Program-made: the position numbers and the translations under genes
NCBI GenBank assembly: GCA_023393125.1
Contig: JAEWMQ010000110.1
Span: forward strand, 1 to 37,367
Source of the DNA: Bacillota bacterium
Lineage (GTDB): Bacteria > Bacillota > Clostridia > Lachnospirales > Cellulosilyticaceae
Direction of reading: 5' to 3'
DNA: 37,367 nt
Notes under the pieces: model-generated
What the model saw: only the letters and a program-made list of their open reading frames with translations
Databases searched by the model: none
What the model was told of the DNA's origin: nothing
Shown: in pieces, positions 24,032 through 33,157 of the stretch
How the letters are laid out: each line of letters begins with the position of its first letter
Position numbering within the stretch: position 1 is the first letter of the stretch

Positions 24032-24361
24032 TTATTCTGATCTACGCTCAAAACTTAGACAATCAGTGTCTTCATAAGTTTCTGCTTCCCCTAAATTGCT
24101 TACTTCAATACCATCTTCTAGAGAACAGTGACCTTGAGCATGATAGACGCATGTTTCTACTTCACAAAGTATGGTTTCTGTCTCTCCTCTTTTAACTTCA
24201 TCGCCCACGGAATTACTAACTTTTTCTTTATTGATATAGGTACTGCAACTTGTTTCCTCAGTGATATTCGCTCTATCTCCTACAATCTTCAAAACACTTG
24301 CGTCACAAATGCCTCCTTGATTATAAGAACAAGAGGCTACACTACAACTTATCTTAGGCAT
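24032..24361 (-). CDS. DUF1540 protein, two Cys-rich repeats
   Basis: 109 residues made of two DUF1540 units. Unit 1 (residues 4-42) has C-x4-C-x7-C and a late Cys (CSVASCSY, GGICDAS, SCSTY). Unit 2 (about 66-104) repeats it (CEVETCVY, GHCSLEDGIEVS, DCLSF). The Cys spacing suggests a small metal-binding fold. The family is common in Clostridia and its function is unknown; a spore or stress role is often assumed without proof. A short acidic linker joins the units. It stands alone with its own terminator. Confidence 0.85.
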   Translation of the reverse strand: MPKISCSVASCSYNQGGICDASVLKIVGDRANITEETSCSTYINKEKVSNSVGDEVKRGETETILCEVETCVYHAQGHCSLEDGIEVSNLGEAETYEDTDCLSFERRSE

Positions 24362-24584
24362 GGATTTCTCCTCCTCATATTATACTTTTCAAAATACGTA
24401 CAAATTTATTATGAGTTAGATAACCACAAAGTATGTAATTTTCTGCTGGATACTTTTTAGGAATGTGTTTTCTTTTTCAATTTCAGCTTTTTCTTTGAAA
24501 TGCTCATCTTGTATTGGGAGAAACAGCAATTTCTATGATATACTTTATTCTAATAGATTATGAATAAATCAGGAGGTTCGCTTC

Positions 24585-25511
24585 ATGGGAAAAACAAAAT
24601 ATATCTTTGACCCTGAGTTGAAAAAATATGAAAATACCAATCCGCCCATTATTCCTTTTATGCTTCCTTTCATACAGAAACTGATGGGTATGCTTTATGA
24701 CCGCGAAAAATCAGATAGTGAAGTAAGTGTGGATCAAATTAAAATTCCGGCAAGAGACGGGCACTCTATCCGTACACTTATATATACACCTATAAATGTT
24801 ATGAAAAATGGTCCTTGCCTGGTATTTTTTCACGGTGGCGGTTTTACATATCAGGCAGCGCCTCACCATTTTATTCTAGCAAGAAGACTAGCAAAAGCCC
24901 TGAATGTCAAAACATTGTTTGTGGATTACCGTATGTCTCCCAAATACAAATTCCCTACTGCACCTGAAGATGCATATGATGCCTATACATGGCTACTGGA
25001 AAACGCCCATAAACTGGCTATTGATAAACAACGGATTGCCCTTTTTGGTGATAGTGCTGGTGGTAACCTGTCTGCTATTTTATGCCTAATGGCCAGAGAC
25101 AGAGGTGTACTGCTCCCTTGTGCTCAGGTACTTATCTATCCATGGGTTGATAGAAACATGGAATGTGACAGTATGAAAAAGTTTACCGATACCCCCATGT
25201 GTAACAGCATAGCAATAAGAAAATATACAGCCCTCTATTCCTCCTCTAAAGACCACGAGCACATGGAGTACTTTTCTCCAGTGGAAGCTCCCTCTCTGGT
25301 GGGACTGCCCCCTGCCTATGTGGAGACAGCAGAATTTGACTGTCTACAGGACGGCGGACTACTCTATGCCCAGCTCCTAAAGGATGCAGGTGTGGAAGTT
25401 GAACTCCACAAAACTAGAGCTACCATGCACGGCTACGACATCGCAGTTCACAGCAACCTAGTAAAAAATCTAATGGATAAGCGTGTGGCATTTCTGACAA
25501 AGGTACTGTGA
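24585..25511 (+). CDS. Alpha/beta hydrolase, HSL-type esterase
   Basis: 308 residues of the hormone-sensitive-lipase branch. Oxyanion motif HGGG at 83-86, nucleophile elbow GDSAG with Ser157, acid Asp252 in AEFDCLQDG, and His282 in TMHGYD give a complete triad. The N-terminal 45 residues form the usual cap region. No signal peptide, so cytoplasmic; likely hydrolyses short-chain esters. RBS CAGGAGG. The gene uses more G/C-ending codons (CTG, GTG, GGC, CCC) than its neighbours, most clearly in its second half, which suggests recent transfer. Confidence 0.9.
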   Translation: MGKTKYIFDPELKKYENTNPPIIPFMLPFIQKLMGMLYDREKSDSEVSVDQIKIPARDGHSIRTLIYTPINVMKNGPCLVFFHGGGFTYQAAPHHFILARRLAKALNVKTLFVDYRMSPKYKFPTAPEDAYDAYTWLLENAHKLAIDKQRIALFGDSAGGNLSAILCLMARDRGVLLPCAQVLIYPWVDRNMECDSMKKFTDTPMCNSIAIRKYTALYSSSKDHEHMEYFSPVEAPSLVGLPPAYVETAEFDCLQDGGLLYAQLLKDAGVEVELHKTRATMHGYDIAVHSNLVKNLMDKRVAFLTKVL

Positions 25512-25583
25512 AAACGTCTGTCCGCTGGGAATATTCAAATTGAAAATGGGAATCCAAAAACTAAAGTTGTAACCACATGATTC

Positions 25584-25754
25584 TTGGATTTTAAGTTTAA
25601 AAGTCTTCGTAACTTTGGCGAGTATAGTACACCTAGTCCACAAGACTCCGCCATTAGCGCCATATTTGCTGCTACCAGTGACCCACTAATCTTATCTTTG
25701 GTTACTGCTATTATTGCAATAGGAGCCTTTTTACAATGTAATATACATCACTGA
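25584..25754 (+). pseudogene. Possible remnant or short membrane peptide
   Basis: A 56-codon frame from a TTG reads SLRNFGEYSTPSPQDSAIS, then a hydrophobic segment LILSLVTAIIAIGAF. The composition looks coding, but there is no RBS and the frame is closed by TGA just upstream. It may be the 3' end of a lost gene. Confidence 0.3.
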
Positions 25755-25799
25755 CCAAATCATGCCTTCTTTTGAACTATAACACAACTGCCCTTACTC

Positions 25800-25821
25800 T
25801 ACTCTATAAACTGAAATTTGT
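25800..25821. repeat. 22-bp direct repeat, copy 1
   Basis: Identical over 22 bp to 26661-26682. On the minus strand it encodes KFQFIE followed by a stop codon in both places. The pair brackets the GNAT gene at 25920-26426. Confidence 0.75.
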
Positions 25822-25919
25822 AAGGGGGTTTACGAGAAGGCTTAAAGGTCTTAATCTACAAATTGCATAGTATCAAAATTTCCATTAGTTGATTGAATGC
25901 TACAGCTTAAACCTTTTCG

Positions 25920-26426
25920 CTACATCTCTCTTTGCATACATACAATAGTATATTTATCCGTTTTAACTTCATCCCCAACGGGATTAAAATTATTCTTTAT
26001 CCAAAAGTTTTGTGCCTGTGAATTGCCCTTAATATATCCTAATTTCACATAGGCAAAATTCTTTTCTTTTAGATATATTATGATATCTATAATAATTGCT
26101 GTACCTACTCCACTACCTTGAAATTCTTTATTCATCATAAACCATCCAATATAGGCAACATCTTCATTAGGGTATCCTGTTATTAAATCTAGTATTGCAA
26201 CTAAGCTATCCTCATTATAAAATCCTACAAAATATTTATCTTTTATTGTTTTATTTGGCGGTAATGCGGTCAAACTTGCTTTAATATTTTCATTAGTAGG
26301 TTCTGACTTATAATACTTATAATAGGTTGGATTGCCTTTACACACTAAAAGTATATTTGGTATATCCTCTTCTGTAAGCTTCTTGACTGTATATTGTGAC
26401 GATAATCTATTGAGCTCCAATAACAT
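25920..26426 (-). CDS. GNAT-family N-acetyltransferase
   Basis: 168 residues. Motif A is seen as YIGWFMMNKEFQGSGVGTAII (Q-x-S-G-x-G), with the motif B strand FAYVKLGYIKGNSQAQNFWIKNNF. The N-terminal half (VKKLTEEDIPNILLVCKGNPTYY) is the usual first helix pair. The acceptor is unknown. It stands alone on the minus strand between two identical 22-bp repeats, and has a high AT content like the spacers around it. Confidence 0.83.
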   Translation of the reverse strand: MLLELNRLSSQYTVKKLTEEDIPNILLVCKGNPTYYKYYKSEPTNENIKASLTALPPNKTIKDKYFVGFYNEDSLVAILDLITGYPNEDVAYIGWFMMNKEFQGSGVGTAIIIDIIIYLKEKNFAYVKLGYIKGNSQAQNFWIKNNFNPVGDEVKTDKYTIVCMQREM

Positions 26427-26659
26427 TTAAGCTCCTCCTCTGTATATATAAAGCATAAATTTTCGACTTAATAAATATCTATTCCAAACTTCACCCTAAT
26501 CATACCACAATTTTTAATCTTATCTTTCTTATCCATAAATCTTGTCGCAAATAAAAAGAAGACGCATCCTTATTAGACACTTCCTCTGAATGTGCTATGT
26601 AGTTAATTGCATCATCGTTTATCTTTATTTGAAACTTACTAGCTACTTTAATTTTACAC
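26427..26659. other. Spacer with a likely gene remnant
   Basis: On the minus strand a frame open from 26664 to the TGA at 26500 reads KIKVASKFQIKINDDAINYIAHSEEVS and continues to IRKIRLKIVV (split here for reading: KIKVASKFQ, INDDAINYIAH, SEEVSNKDASSFYLRQD). It has no start codon and looks like a C-terminal fragment of a lost gene. Nothing else is seen. Confidence 0.4.
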
Positions 26660-26788
26660 TTACTCTATAAACTGAAATTTGTCGCTCTGTTTCATTCTTG
26701 GTTCAATTACGATTTTACTTTGCTCTCTTGTAAGAAATGAACCCACAAACAATGTAATAAATAATAAACTACATTTTTCATTTTGCAA
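26660..26788 (-). CDS. Possible 42-residue secreted peptide or truncated gene
   Basis: From a TTG start seven bases after AGGAG the frame reads MQNEKCSLLFITLFVGSFL, a signal-like hydrophobic start, then TREQSKIVIEPRMKQSDKFQFIE. It lies 27 bp after the HD-domain gene on the same strand. The last seven codons overlap the 22-bp repeat. The remnant in the next frame at 26500-26664 suggests it may be the 5' part of a broken gene rather than a finished peptide. Confidence 0.35.
   Translation of the reverse strand: MQNEKCSLLFITLFVGSFLTREQSKIVIEPRMKQSDKFQFIE
26661..26682. repeat. 22-bp direct repeat, copy 2
   Basis: Second copy of 25800-25821, 861 bp away. Confidence 0.75.
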
Positions 26789-26815
26789 ACCAAATCTCCT
26801 ACAATTTCAAATTTA

Positions 26816-27379
26816 TTACTGTAAAATACCCATTACTTCATTATATTTTTCTTTATAAAGTTCTTTACTTCTATCAGATAATTTATTGTAACTTCTCATA
26901 AGCTTATTAGCGACAAACTGCACGCCTTCCTCCATAGAATATTTCCTAGTCACATAAGCTAAGTATAGAAGAGAAGGTAAATTATCAAAATGAGAAACTG
27001 CATCTCCATCAGCAACACATATTTCTTCTATTGAACTTTTATCCTTTAACTCACTCCCCCTATGATTCAACACACACTTTTGAACTAATGCAGTCTTTTC
27101 AATAGGATACCTCATCATCTCTAATATCTCTTTCGCAATTCTAGCTCCATGAATATGATGCTCTTTATACAAATCGTAACTTGTAATAGATGCGATATCA
27201 TGTAGCCATGCGGCAATTATTACTACTTCAACATCTGCTCCAAATTTTTCTGCTAAAAGGGTGGCATTCTTTACAACCGCTTTGATATGGTAATAACTAT
27301 CCTTGCCGAAAAAATTACTTGGACTTTCACATCTTTGTTTAATTTCTTGCTCTAAAAAATCTATAATATCTTGTCTCAT
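26816..27379 (-). CDS. HD-domain phosphohydrolase
   Basis: 187 residues of the HD superfamily. Metal ligands in order: the His of YYHIKAV, HD in WLHDIAS, HH/H in KEHHIHGARIA, and the Asp of VADGDAVSHFD. This is the small stand-alone form that acts on nucleotides or other phosphate esters; substrate unknown. I chose the ATG at 27379, five bases after GGGGAG; a GTG at 27385 is too close to the RBS. Single gene, possibly followed by the short frame at 26660-26788. Confidence 0.83.
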   Translation of the reverse strand: MRQDIIDFLEQEIKQRCESPSNFFGKDSYYHIKAVVKNATLLAEKFGADVEVVIIAAWLHDIASITSYDLYKEHHIHGARIAKEILEMMRYPIEKTALVQKCVLNHRGSELKDKSSIEEICVADGDAVSHFDNLPSLLYLAYVTRKYSMEEGVQFVANKLMRSYNKLSDRSKELYKEKYNEVMGILQ

Positions 27380-27620
27380 TGACACTCCCCATTTCTATAT
27401 ATTTTTTATTGCAGCAATTATAAAGCTCTCTCAAAATTCGACTGGCCGTCTTACTTTAAGAAAGTTATTAACACTTATTCTAATTTATCTCAATAAGAGT
27501 CTCAACACCTAATTATTTTCTTTTCATAAAATATAAAAAACTTCTCTTATTTGCAGTAAGATTCATCTTCATAACCTCATATGTACTTTCAAGTCACCCA
27601 TTTAACGTCGTAGCGACGAC
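27380..27620. other. Spacer without features
   Basis: AT-rich; nothing supported. A small stem CGTCG/CGACG lies at about 27606-27618. Confidence 0.4.
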
Positions 27621-27627
27621 ATCTAAC

Positions 27628-27675
27628 TAAAAAAGGCTCGCTACTACTTATAACTCAAGTAATTACAAGCCTTTG
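27628..27675 (-). terminator. Terminator of the HAD gene
   Basis: On the minus strand AAAGGCT pairs with AGCCTTT and a T-run follows (AGCCTTTTTTAG). The loop is long (about 30 nt). Confidence 0.55.
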
Positions 27676-27803
27676 ATTAATGTATCTGATAGGATTCGAA
27701 TCTACAAATTACGATTTAGGAAACCCTATTACATTTTCAACAACTATTCAAGCCCCCCCTATTTATGGTACGGTTCCCCTTTATTAACTCTACATCCATT
27801 CCC

Positions 27804-28454
27804 TTATATCTGTTCTAAATATGCCTTTACCTCTAATAAGGATACAAACTGCTTATGTAGCAAAGGTAGAATCTCCTCTGTTGGCTCAATTAAATCTGGT
27901 ACCATAATTACATTAAGACCTGCACTACTTGCTGAGCGAATGCCATTTAAGGAGTCTTCTATGCAAATTGCCTCACTAGGTTCTACGCCAAGAAGCCTAC
28001 ACGCCATTTGATAGATTTCAGGGTTTGGTTTACTGTGTTTTACCATATCCCCACCTACTATTACTTCAAAATACTCTTCTATATTTGCTTCTCTTAAATG
28101 AGAAAGTACACCTTCTTTTTTAGTAGAAGAAGCCAGACCTATTTTATAGCCTTTTTCTTTTAAATAAGCTAGTAGTTCATGAACACCTGTTTTAATAGGT
28201 AAACCATTATCTTCTATATCTTTAAAGAACAATTTCCCTGCTTTTGTTCTAAAACCTTCAAAATCAAACTCCTCACCATAGTGCTTATGAAAAACTAATC
28301 TGGTATCTTCATAGCTTCTACCAATACAATCCTTTAATACTATATCTATTTCTTTCATATTATCTTCTTTTGCTATTTTGGTCCACGCCACAGAAACAAG
28401 ACGCTCTGTATCAAAAAGGACCCCATCCATATCAAAAATAACTGCTTTTATCAT
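27804..28454 (-). CDS. HAD-family phosphatase, beta-phosphoglucomutase-like
   Basis: 216 residues. Motif I is FDMDGVLFDTE near the N-terminus (nucleophile Asp and acid/base Asp), motif II is LASST, and motifs III/IV are HSKPNPEIY and CIEDSLNGIRSASSAG. The helical cap between residues 15 and 85 is of the C1 type seen in beta-phosphoglucomutase, phosphoglycolate phosphatase and related sugar phosphatases. Substrate not predictable. Cytoplasmic, single gene, no clear link to the transporter module upstream. Confidence 0.88.
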   Translation of the reverse strand: MIKAVIFDMDGVLFDTERLVSVAWTKIAKEDNMKEIDIVLKDCIGRSYEDTRLVFHKHYGEEFDFEGFRTKAGKLFFKDIEDNGLPIKTGVHELLAYLKEKGYKIGLASSTKKEGVLSHLREANIEEYFEVIVGGDMVKHSKPNPEIYQMACRLLGVEPSEAICIEDSLNGIRSASSAGLNVIMVPDLIEPTEEILPLLHKQFVSLLEVKAYLEQI

Positions 28455-28505
28455 TTCTCTTTTCCTTTCCTAATGCTATTCATCTCTATTACTTTATTCA
28501 ATCAC

Positions 28506-28589
28506 AAAAAAGGATAGTTGGCTATTATTTTCCTCCAAAAGTATCCCCAGAACTTTCTTTCAAGGAGGAAAATAATCCCCAAACTATCC
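28506..28589 (-). terminator. Long terminator hairpin after the FtsX permease gene
   Basis: On the minus strand GGATAGTT and ATTATTTTCCTCC pair with GGAGGAAAATAAT and AACTATCC, followed by TTTTTT. Stem over 20 bp with one small internal loop. Confidence 0.85.
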
Positions 28590-28700
28590 ACTTAGTCACA
28601 TCTTATTTACTTTGTGCTACTTGCATCCTTACTCTTATATCTCTATTTATTACACCTTAACTACTTATATTTTTCACTCCAACTTCTCTCACTGCTAAGC

Positions 28701-31349
28701 TTATAAATTCGTATCTTTTAAGCCTTCAATAATATTTTGACCTTTTACTTTAGCGCCTGAGTAAAACATCGAAGCTCCTACAATCACAAACACTGAAATA
28801 ACAACTGTTATTGTACTACCTACTGGAACAAAGAATTCAAAATCAAAGCTATTACTAAGCTGCCTATATAAAACAATCATAATCATAAAGCTTATAGGTA
28901 GTCCATAAAGTAATGCTTTAAGGCCATAGAATATACTCTCAAAGTTAATCATTTTGTTAAAACTTTTTGGTGTCATTCCTACTGACCTTAACATAGCAAA
29001 TTCTCTCTTTCTAAGTGCAATGCTAGTAGAAATAGTATTAAATATATTAGCAACACTCACAAGAGTAATGAGTACAATAAAGCCATAAATAAATACTTTT
29101 AAGACGGTTTGCATTTGCTCGGAAGTTTGTTTTTCTTCATAAATATTATAAATACTATAAATCTGATATTCACTACCTTCTTGCAATGCTTCGATATCCT
29201 TCTGTAATCCAAAAGGATCTTCCGAAGTTAAATACATTGCTTCATAACTACGTACTCTATATGACATATATGCATTGCTATTATTTATAATTGTATTAAG
29301 CACATCTTCAGATATAATTAAATTAAGTGTATTACCATTTTCTTGAATTTTCATTCCCATTGGAGGTTCTTTAGCAAAGCCTGCAAAAGCTACTTCTTCA
29401 CCATCTATTATCTTATAGTCGTTACTAGCTTCGTCCCATTGCGTTTCACTTAATGTAATCTTATCATTTACAGAAGCATAAATTACTTCTTCATCTCTAA
29501 AGTTTTTGGTTTCCTTGTCCTTGAATTTAGCACGATTTAATACAATAGCTGCTGGTTCCATGGGGTTATTTAATAAATTGATATCAGTTCCTACCGACTG
29601 CGCATATGCCTTTAAAGCTTCATTTTCTAATGCTATTAGATTAACATTGTAAAAATAGCCTTTTTCTTCTTCTACCCCATCTAAAAATTCTTTTATATGA
29701 CTTGGCGTCATTTCATCAGGTAAATATGCCTCGAAGTATGCCGTTTCTAACAAGCTATACTTTTCTACCTTATCTAGGCTTTTTAGTTTCTCTAGCTCTA
29801 CTTTCCTTGCTACATCATTCCTATAATTAGCTGATACACGTATATCATAGTTTGCATTTTGTACCATCATTTCTAACGAACGATTCATATAAGCTGAAAA
29901 GGTAGCTGTTGTTAAAAAGAGTATAATGCTAACGATTAATGAGAAAAGTGTTGCACGATAACGGCGTCCATTCCTTTTTAAATTCTTTAAAGCCAGTTCT
30001 CCTTCAAAACCAAATAGTTTGCGTGTAAGCTTTGAAGTTTTAATTTTCTTCCCTCTAATTTTAATATCCGCTGTTTGTCTAATGGCTTCAATAGCTGATA
30101 TTTTCGAAGCTCTTCTTGCTGGCATATAGGTGGAAATAAAAATAGTCAGTATAGAAATAATCACTGTACTTAAGATGGCTATTGGTGAAATAACTAAACG
30201 TAAATCATCTTCTATACTCATAACATTTTTAAACATGCCATTAATAGCACCAAAAGTAATTCCCATTCCTAAAAATCCTGCTAAAAGACCTAGCGGAATA
30301 CTAATGCCTCCAATAACGGCACCTTCAAAAAACACAGAATTTCTCTTTTGTTTCTTAGTTGCCCCTACACTTGCAAGCATGCCTAAATACTGTGAACGCT
30401 CTGCTACTGAAATAGCAAAAGCATTATAGATCAGCGAAACTGAACCTACCATAATAATGGTTAGCACAATGGCTACTACACTAAATAATGCAAAGATTAA
30501 ACTACTATTACTATTTACACCATAGCAAGCTAATAACTCCGTATGTGGCTCCACATATTCTATGCCCATTTTTACACCTAGGGCTGCATTATGGTCATAA
30601 ATACCTGTATTTAACTTTTTTAATAAAACGGATGCTGTAACAATAGCTTCACCAGGTATTTCATCTGGACTGATATAGGTCATAAGTTCATAAGCAGGTG
30701 ACCAACTATATTCTCCTTTTGATTTCGTGGTTACACCTACAACCGTATATTCCTTTGTTTGCTGAGGTACAAAAGTCTCCATACTTTTTCCCTCACTATC
30801 TCTCACAAAACTATATCCTTGGTTTAAAGGTTCTTCTTCTTGCTGCCCAGTCTCCCCATTGATAGCATATCTTTGCCCTATGTCTAGTTTTATCTTATCT
30901 CCAACTTTATAAGTTAAGCCTGTACTAGATTCTAAGTGTTCTGGAATGACTAATTCATTACCAGCCTTAGGTAAACGCCCTTCTATTAGGTTAATAGGCA
31001 TTAAATCAAAGCCTTCTGTATTATAGCCTCTTACAAATAAATAAGGCTTATCACTATTCCTTGGATTATCTAAGGCAGCATAACCTATGGAATAACTAAC
31101 AGCTACTTGATCTACATTTTCATCTGCTTCAAGAACTAATATATCTTTAGCTTTCATATCATGATAGCGCATATGCCAGTTACCCTCAGAGCTTATAGCT
31201 ACTCGTTTCAATAAATCTATAACTGAACTTACAGAAACTGTTACAGCTGTTACCATAGCTACAGAGATAATAACTCCTAAAATAGTTACTAAAGTTCTTC
31301 TCTTATTCATCTTTAGCTGTCTAAGAGTTAACTTATTTACAATATTCAT
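28701..31349 (-). CDS. FtsX/MacB-type ABC transporter permease
   Basis: 882-residue membrane protein with two FtsX units. Helix 1 is at about 17-40, then a long extracellular domain (about 45-275), three helices (about 280-410) ending in an ISAIEAIRQ-type coupling segment; then helix 5 (about 465-485), a second extracellular domain (about 490-740) and three helices (about 745-870) with the FtsX pattern FAMLRSVGMTPKSFNKMI. Two large outer domains distinguish it from ten-helix BceB permeases. Such transporters pull substrates off or out of the membrane by mechanotransmission and often give resistance to antimicrobial peptides. Coupled to the ATPase gene by an ATGA overlap and placed beside a two-component system. 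Confidence 0.9.
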   Translation of the reverse strand: MNIVNKLTLRQLKMNKRRTLVTILGVIISVAMVTAVTVSVSSVIDLLKRVAISSEGNWHMRYHDMKAKDILVLEADENVDQVAVSYSIGYAALDNPRNSDKPYLFVRGYNTEGFDLMPINLIEGRLPKAGNELVIPEHLESSTGLTYKVGDKIKLDIGQRYAINGETGQQEEEPLNQGYSFVRDSEGKSMETFVPQQTKEYTVVGVTTKSKGEYSWSPAYELMTYISPDEIPGEAIVTASVLLKKLNTGIYDHNAALGVKMGIEYVEPHTELLACYGVNSNSSLIFALFSVVAIVLTIIMVGSVSLIYNAFAISVAERSQYLGMLASVGATKKQKRNSVFFEGAVIGGISIPLGLLAGFLGMGITFGAINGMFKNVMSIEDDLRLVISPIAILSTVIISILTIFISTYMPARRASKISAIEAIRQTADIKIRGKKIKTSKLTRKLFGFEGELALKNLKRNGRRYRATLFSLIVSIILFLTTATFSAYMNRSLEMMVQNANYDIRVSANYRNDVARKVELEKLKSLDKVEKYSLLETAYFEAYLPDEMTPSHIKEFLDGVEEEKGYFYNVNLIALENEALKAYAQSVGTDINLLNNPMEPAAIVLNRAKFKDKETKNFRDEEVIYASVNDKITLSETQWDEASNDYKIIDGEEVAFAGFAKEPPMGMKIQENGNTLNLIISEDVLNTIINNSNAYMSYRVRSYEAMYLTSEDPFGLQKDIEALQEGSEYQIYSIYNIYEEKQTSEQMQTVLKVFIYGFIVLITLVSVANIFNTISTSIALRKREFAMLRSVGMTPKSFNKMINFESIFYGLKALLYGLPISFMIMIVLYRQLSNSFDFEFFVPVGSTITVVISVFVIVGASMFYSGAKVKGQNIIEGLKDTNL

Positions 31350-32029
31350 CGACGAATCACCTCATCTTTAGCAAGCTTCCCATCCTCTATGGATATGATT
31401 CGATCTGCTTGAAGGGCAATGCGTTCGTCATGAGTAATCATAATAAGGGTCTGATTATACTCTTTGTTAAACATTTTTAAGAGTTCTACAATCTCCATCC
31501 CATTTTTACTATCTAGATTACCCGTTGGCTCATCGGCTAAAATCAAAGCTGGATTATTAATCAGCGCTCGTCCAATGGAAACTCTTTGCTGCTGTCCTCC
31601 AGAAAGCTGATTAGGCAAATGATTCACCCTTTCTGTTAGATTGAGGGTTTTTAAAAGATCATTTAAGTGTTTTTGATCCACCTTTTGCTGATCTAGTAGT
31701 AAAGGCAGTGTCATATTTTCCTCTACATTAAGCACAGGAATCAAATTATAAAACTGATATATAAGACCTAATTGCCTTCTTCTAAAAATAGCTAGTTTAT
31801 TCTCATCTAGCTTATAAATATCTGTTCCATCTACAAAAACCTTACCACTTGTTGGTCTGTCTACTCCTCCTAAAAGATGTAGTAAAGTAGATTTCCCCGA
31901 ACCAGAAGCACCAATAATCGCTACAAACTCACCTTTATCTACTGAAAATGATATATTATCAAGGGCTTTCACTGCTGTCTCGCCACTGCCATAAACTTTT
32001 GATAGGTTTTCTATTCGTAAGATCTCCAT
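31346..32029 (-). CDS. ABC transporter ATP-binding protein, LolD/MacB type
   Basis: 227 residues from the ATG at 32029, six bases after GAGGAGG (another in-frame ATG at 32035 abuts the RBS). Walker A GASGSGKST, Q-loop YQFYNLIPVLNVEEN, signature LSGGQQQR, Walker B LILADEPTGNLD and the switch His in MITHDER are all present. The sequence after Walker A (LLHLLGGVDRPTSG) is typical of ATPases that drive FtsX permeases. It overlaps the permease gene by four bases. Confidence 0.93.
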   Translation of the reverse strand: MEILRIENLSKVYGSGETAVKALDNISFSVDKGEFVAIIGASGSGKSTLLHLLGGVDRPTSGKVFVDGTDIYKLDENKLAIFRRRQLGLIYQFYNLIPVLNVEENMTLPLLLDQQKVDQKHLNDLLKTLNLTERVNHLPNQLSGGQQQRVSIGRALINNPALILADEPTGNLDSKNGMEIVELLKMFNKEYNQTLIMITHDERIALQADRIISIEDGKLAKDEVIRR

Positions 32030-32096
32030 ATTCATCCTCCTCTTTGATTATAATCTCATCCTATCCTATACGGATTACAACCTAGTGATTGTATTA

Positions 32097-32110
32097 TGAC
32101 AGTTTTGTCA
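32097..32110. promoter_or_regulatory. BceR-like inverted repeat before the transporter genes
   Basis: TGACA-GTTT-TGTCA, a perfect 5-4-5 inverted repeat, about 70 bp upstream of the ATPase start. The spacing and core match the BceR-type operator (TGACg-aaaa-TGTCA). It lies in the gap between the kinase and transporter genes, where a separate, inducible promoter would be expected. Confidence 0.62.
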
Positions 32111-32158
32111 CCTTTAAAAGCAATGAAGAATTAAGAGTGAAGAATAGCTCCATTTTCT

Positions 32159-33157
32159 CTATATAACCTTCTTGTAAAATCTAATTCTAAAGCTTGTCCC
32201 TTTGCCCTTTTCACTTTTCACAGTAATATCTCCATTTTGCTGAAGTACAATGCTACGTGCCATGGCTAGTCCGATACCTACACTTTCACTACTAGCATTC
32301 TTTCCTCTATAAAATCGTTTAAAAATATTAGGAAGGTCTTCTGAATCAATTCCTTCTCCGTTATCCACAATGACCGCCTCTGTATATAGGGGGTTTTCCA
32401 CAATATGCACACGAATTTCCCCACCTACCGGTGTATGCTCCATGCAATTCTTCATAATATTAACAAGTGCTTCTACACTCCAATTAAAGTCCCCTAAAAA
32501 GCTAGCATCATCTCCCTCTATCACTAATCGTTGTTCTCTTAGCTCCATAGGAATCAAAAGAGGCTCAGTAGCTTTACTGACTAAAGCTTTCACATCTATG
32601 GGTTCTTTTTTAAATTGAATAGTACCTGCATCTATTTTTGAAAGTTTCAATAGAGAACTTACTAACCACTCAATCCTCTCTAGTTGCAACCTAATCCTTT
32701 TTGTAAACTCTAGCCTCTTATCATCTGCTAAATTATTATTTCCTAATAGCTCTGTCATCATCATCATAGATGTAAGAGGCGTTTTTAATTGATGTGATAT
32801 ATCTGATATAGCATCTGCTAAATAAATCTTATCTTTCTTTAGTAACTCAGATTGCTCCGAAAGTCTTAGAGTTACTTTATAAATTTCATTTTTTAATATA
32901 CTGAGTTCTCCTTCTTCGTTGTCTCTAATGTCTAATGAATATTCTCCTGAGCAAATGCGATGTAAATAAGCTGATAACTCATCTAATTTCTTATAGCGTC
33001 TTTTGTTAAAACCCCACATTAAAATGAGTAGCACAAGACTTGTCCCCAAGGCTAAGAAACCAGCATTGGTATTTAAAACAAAAGCACCTATTATATTAAT
33101 AAGTGCTACTACAAACATGCTAACAAGCAGTACTCTATATTCTTTATTTCGAATCAT
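32159..33157 (-). CDS. Sensor histidine kinase, intramembrane-sensing type
   Basis: 332 residues. Two membrane helices (about 8-28 and 31-50) are joined by a loop of only a few residues, so there is no extracellular sensor domain. A short linker leads to the HisKA region with phospho-His122 in ISDISHQLKTP, then the HATPase part: N box NIMKNCMEHT, G1 VDNGEGI, F box IFKRFYRG and G2 GIGLAMA. In BceS-like systems such a kinase reads the state of its partner transporter rather than a ligand. It starts immediately after the stop of the response regulator gene. Confidence 0.9.
   Translation of the reverse strand: MIRNKEYRVLLVSMFVVALINIIGAFVLNTNAGFLALGTSLVLLILMWGFNKRRYKKLDELSAYLHRICSGEYSLDIRDNEEGELSILKNEIYKVTLRLSEQSELLKKDKIYLADAISDISHQLKTPLTSMMMMTELLGNNNLADDKRLEFTKRIRLQLERIEWLVSSLLKLSKIDAGTIQFKKEPIDVKALVSKATEPLLIPMELREQRLVIEGDDASFLGDFNWSVEALVNIMKNCMEHTPVGGEIRVHIVENPLYTEAVIVDNGEGIDSEDLPNIFKRFYRGKNASSESVGIGLAMARSIVLQQNGDITVKSEKGKGTSFRIRFYKKVI

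Larger units (their letters stand above)
25512..25919. other. Gene-poor spacer
   Basis: It holds a possible short frame at 25584-25754 and one copy of a 22-bp repeat (25800-25821). The minus strand before this repeat reads FKPSRKPPYKFQFIE-stop in a frame without a start, probably a gene remnant. Confidence 0.4.

Noticed and set aside
27685..27730. tRNA gene suggested by GGATTCGAATC
   Set aside because: Only a T-arm-like palindrome is present; there is no matching acceptor stem, D-arm or anticodon arm on either strand.
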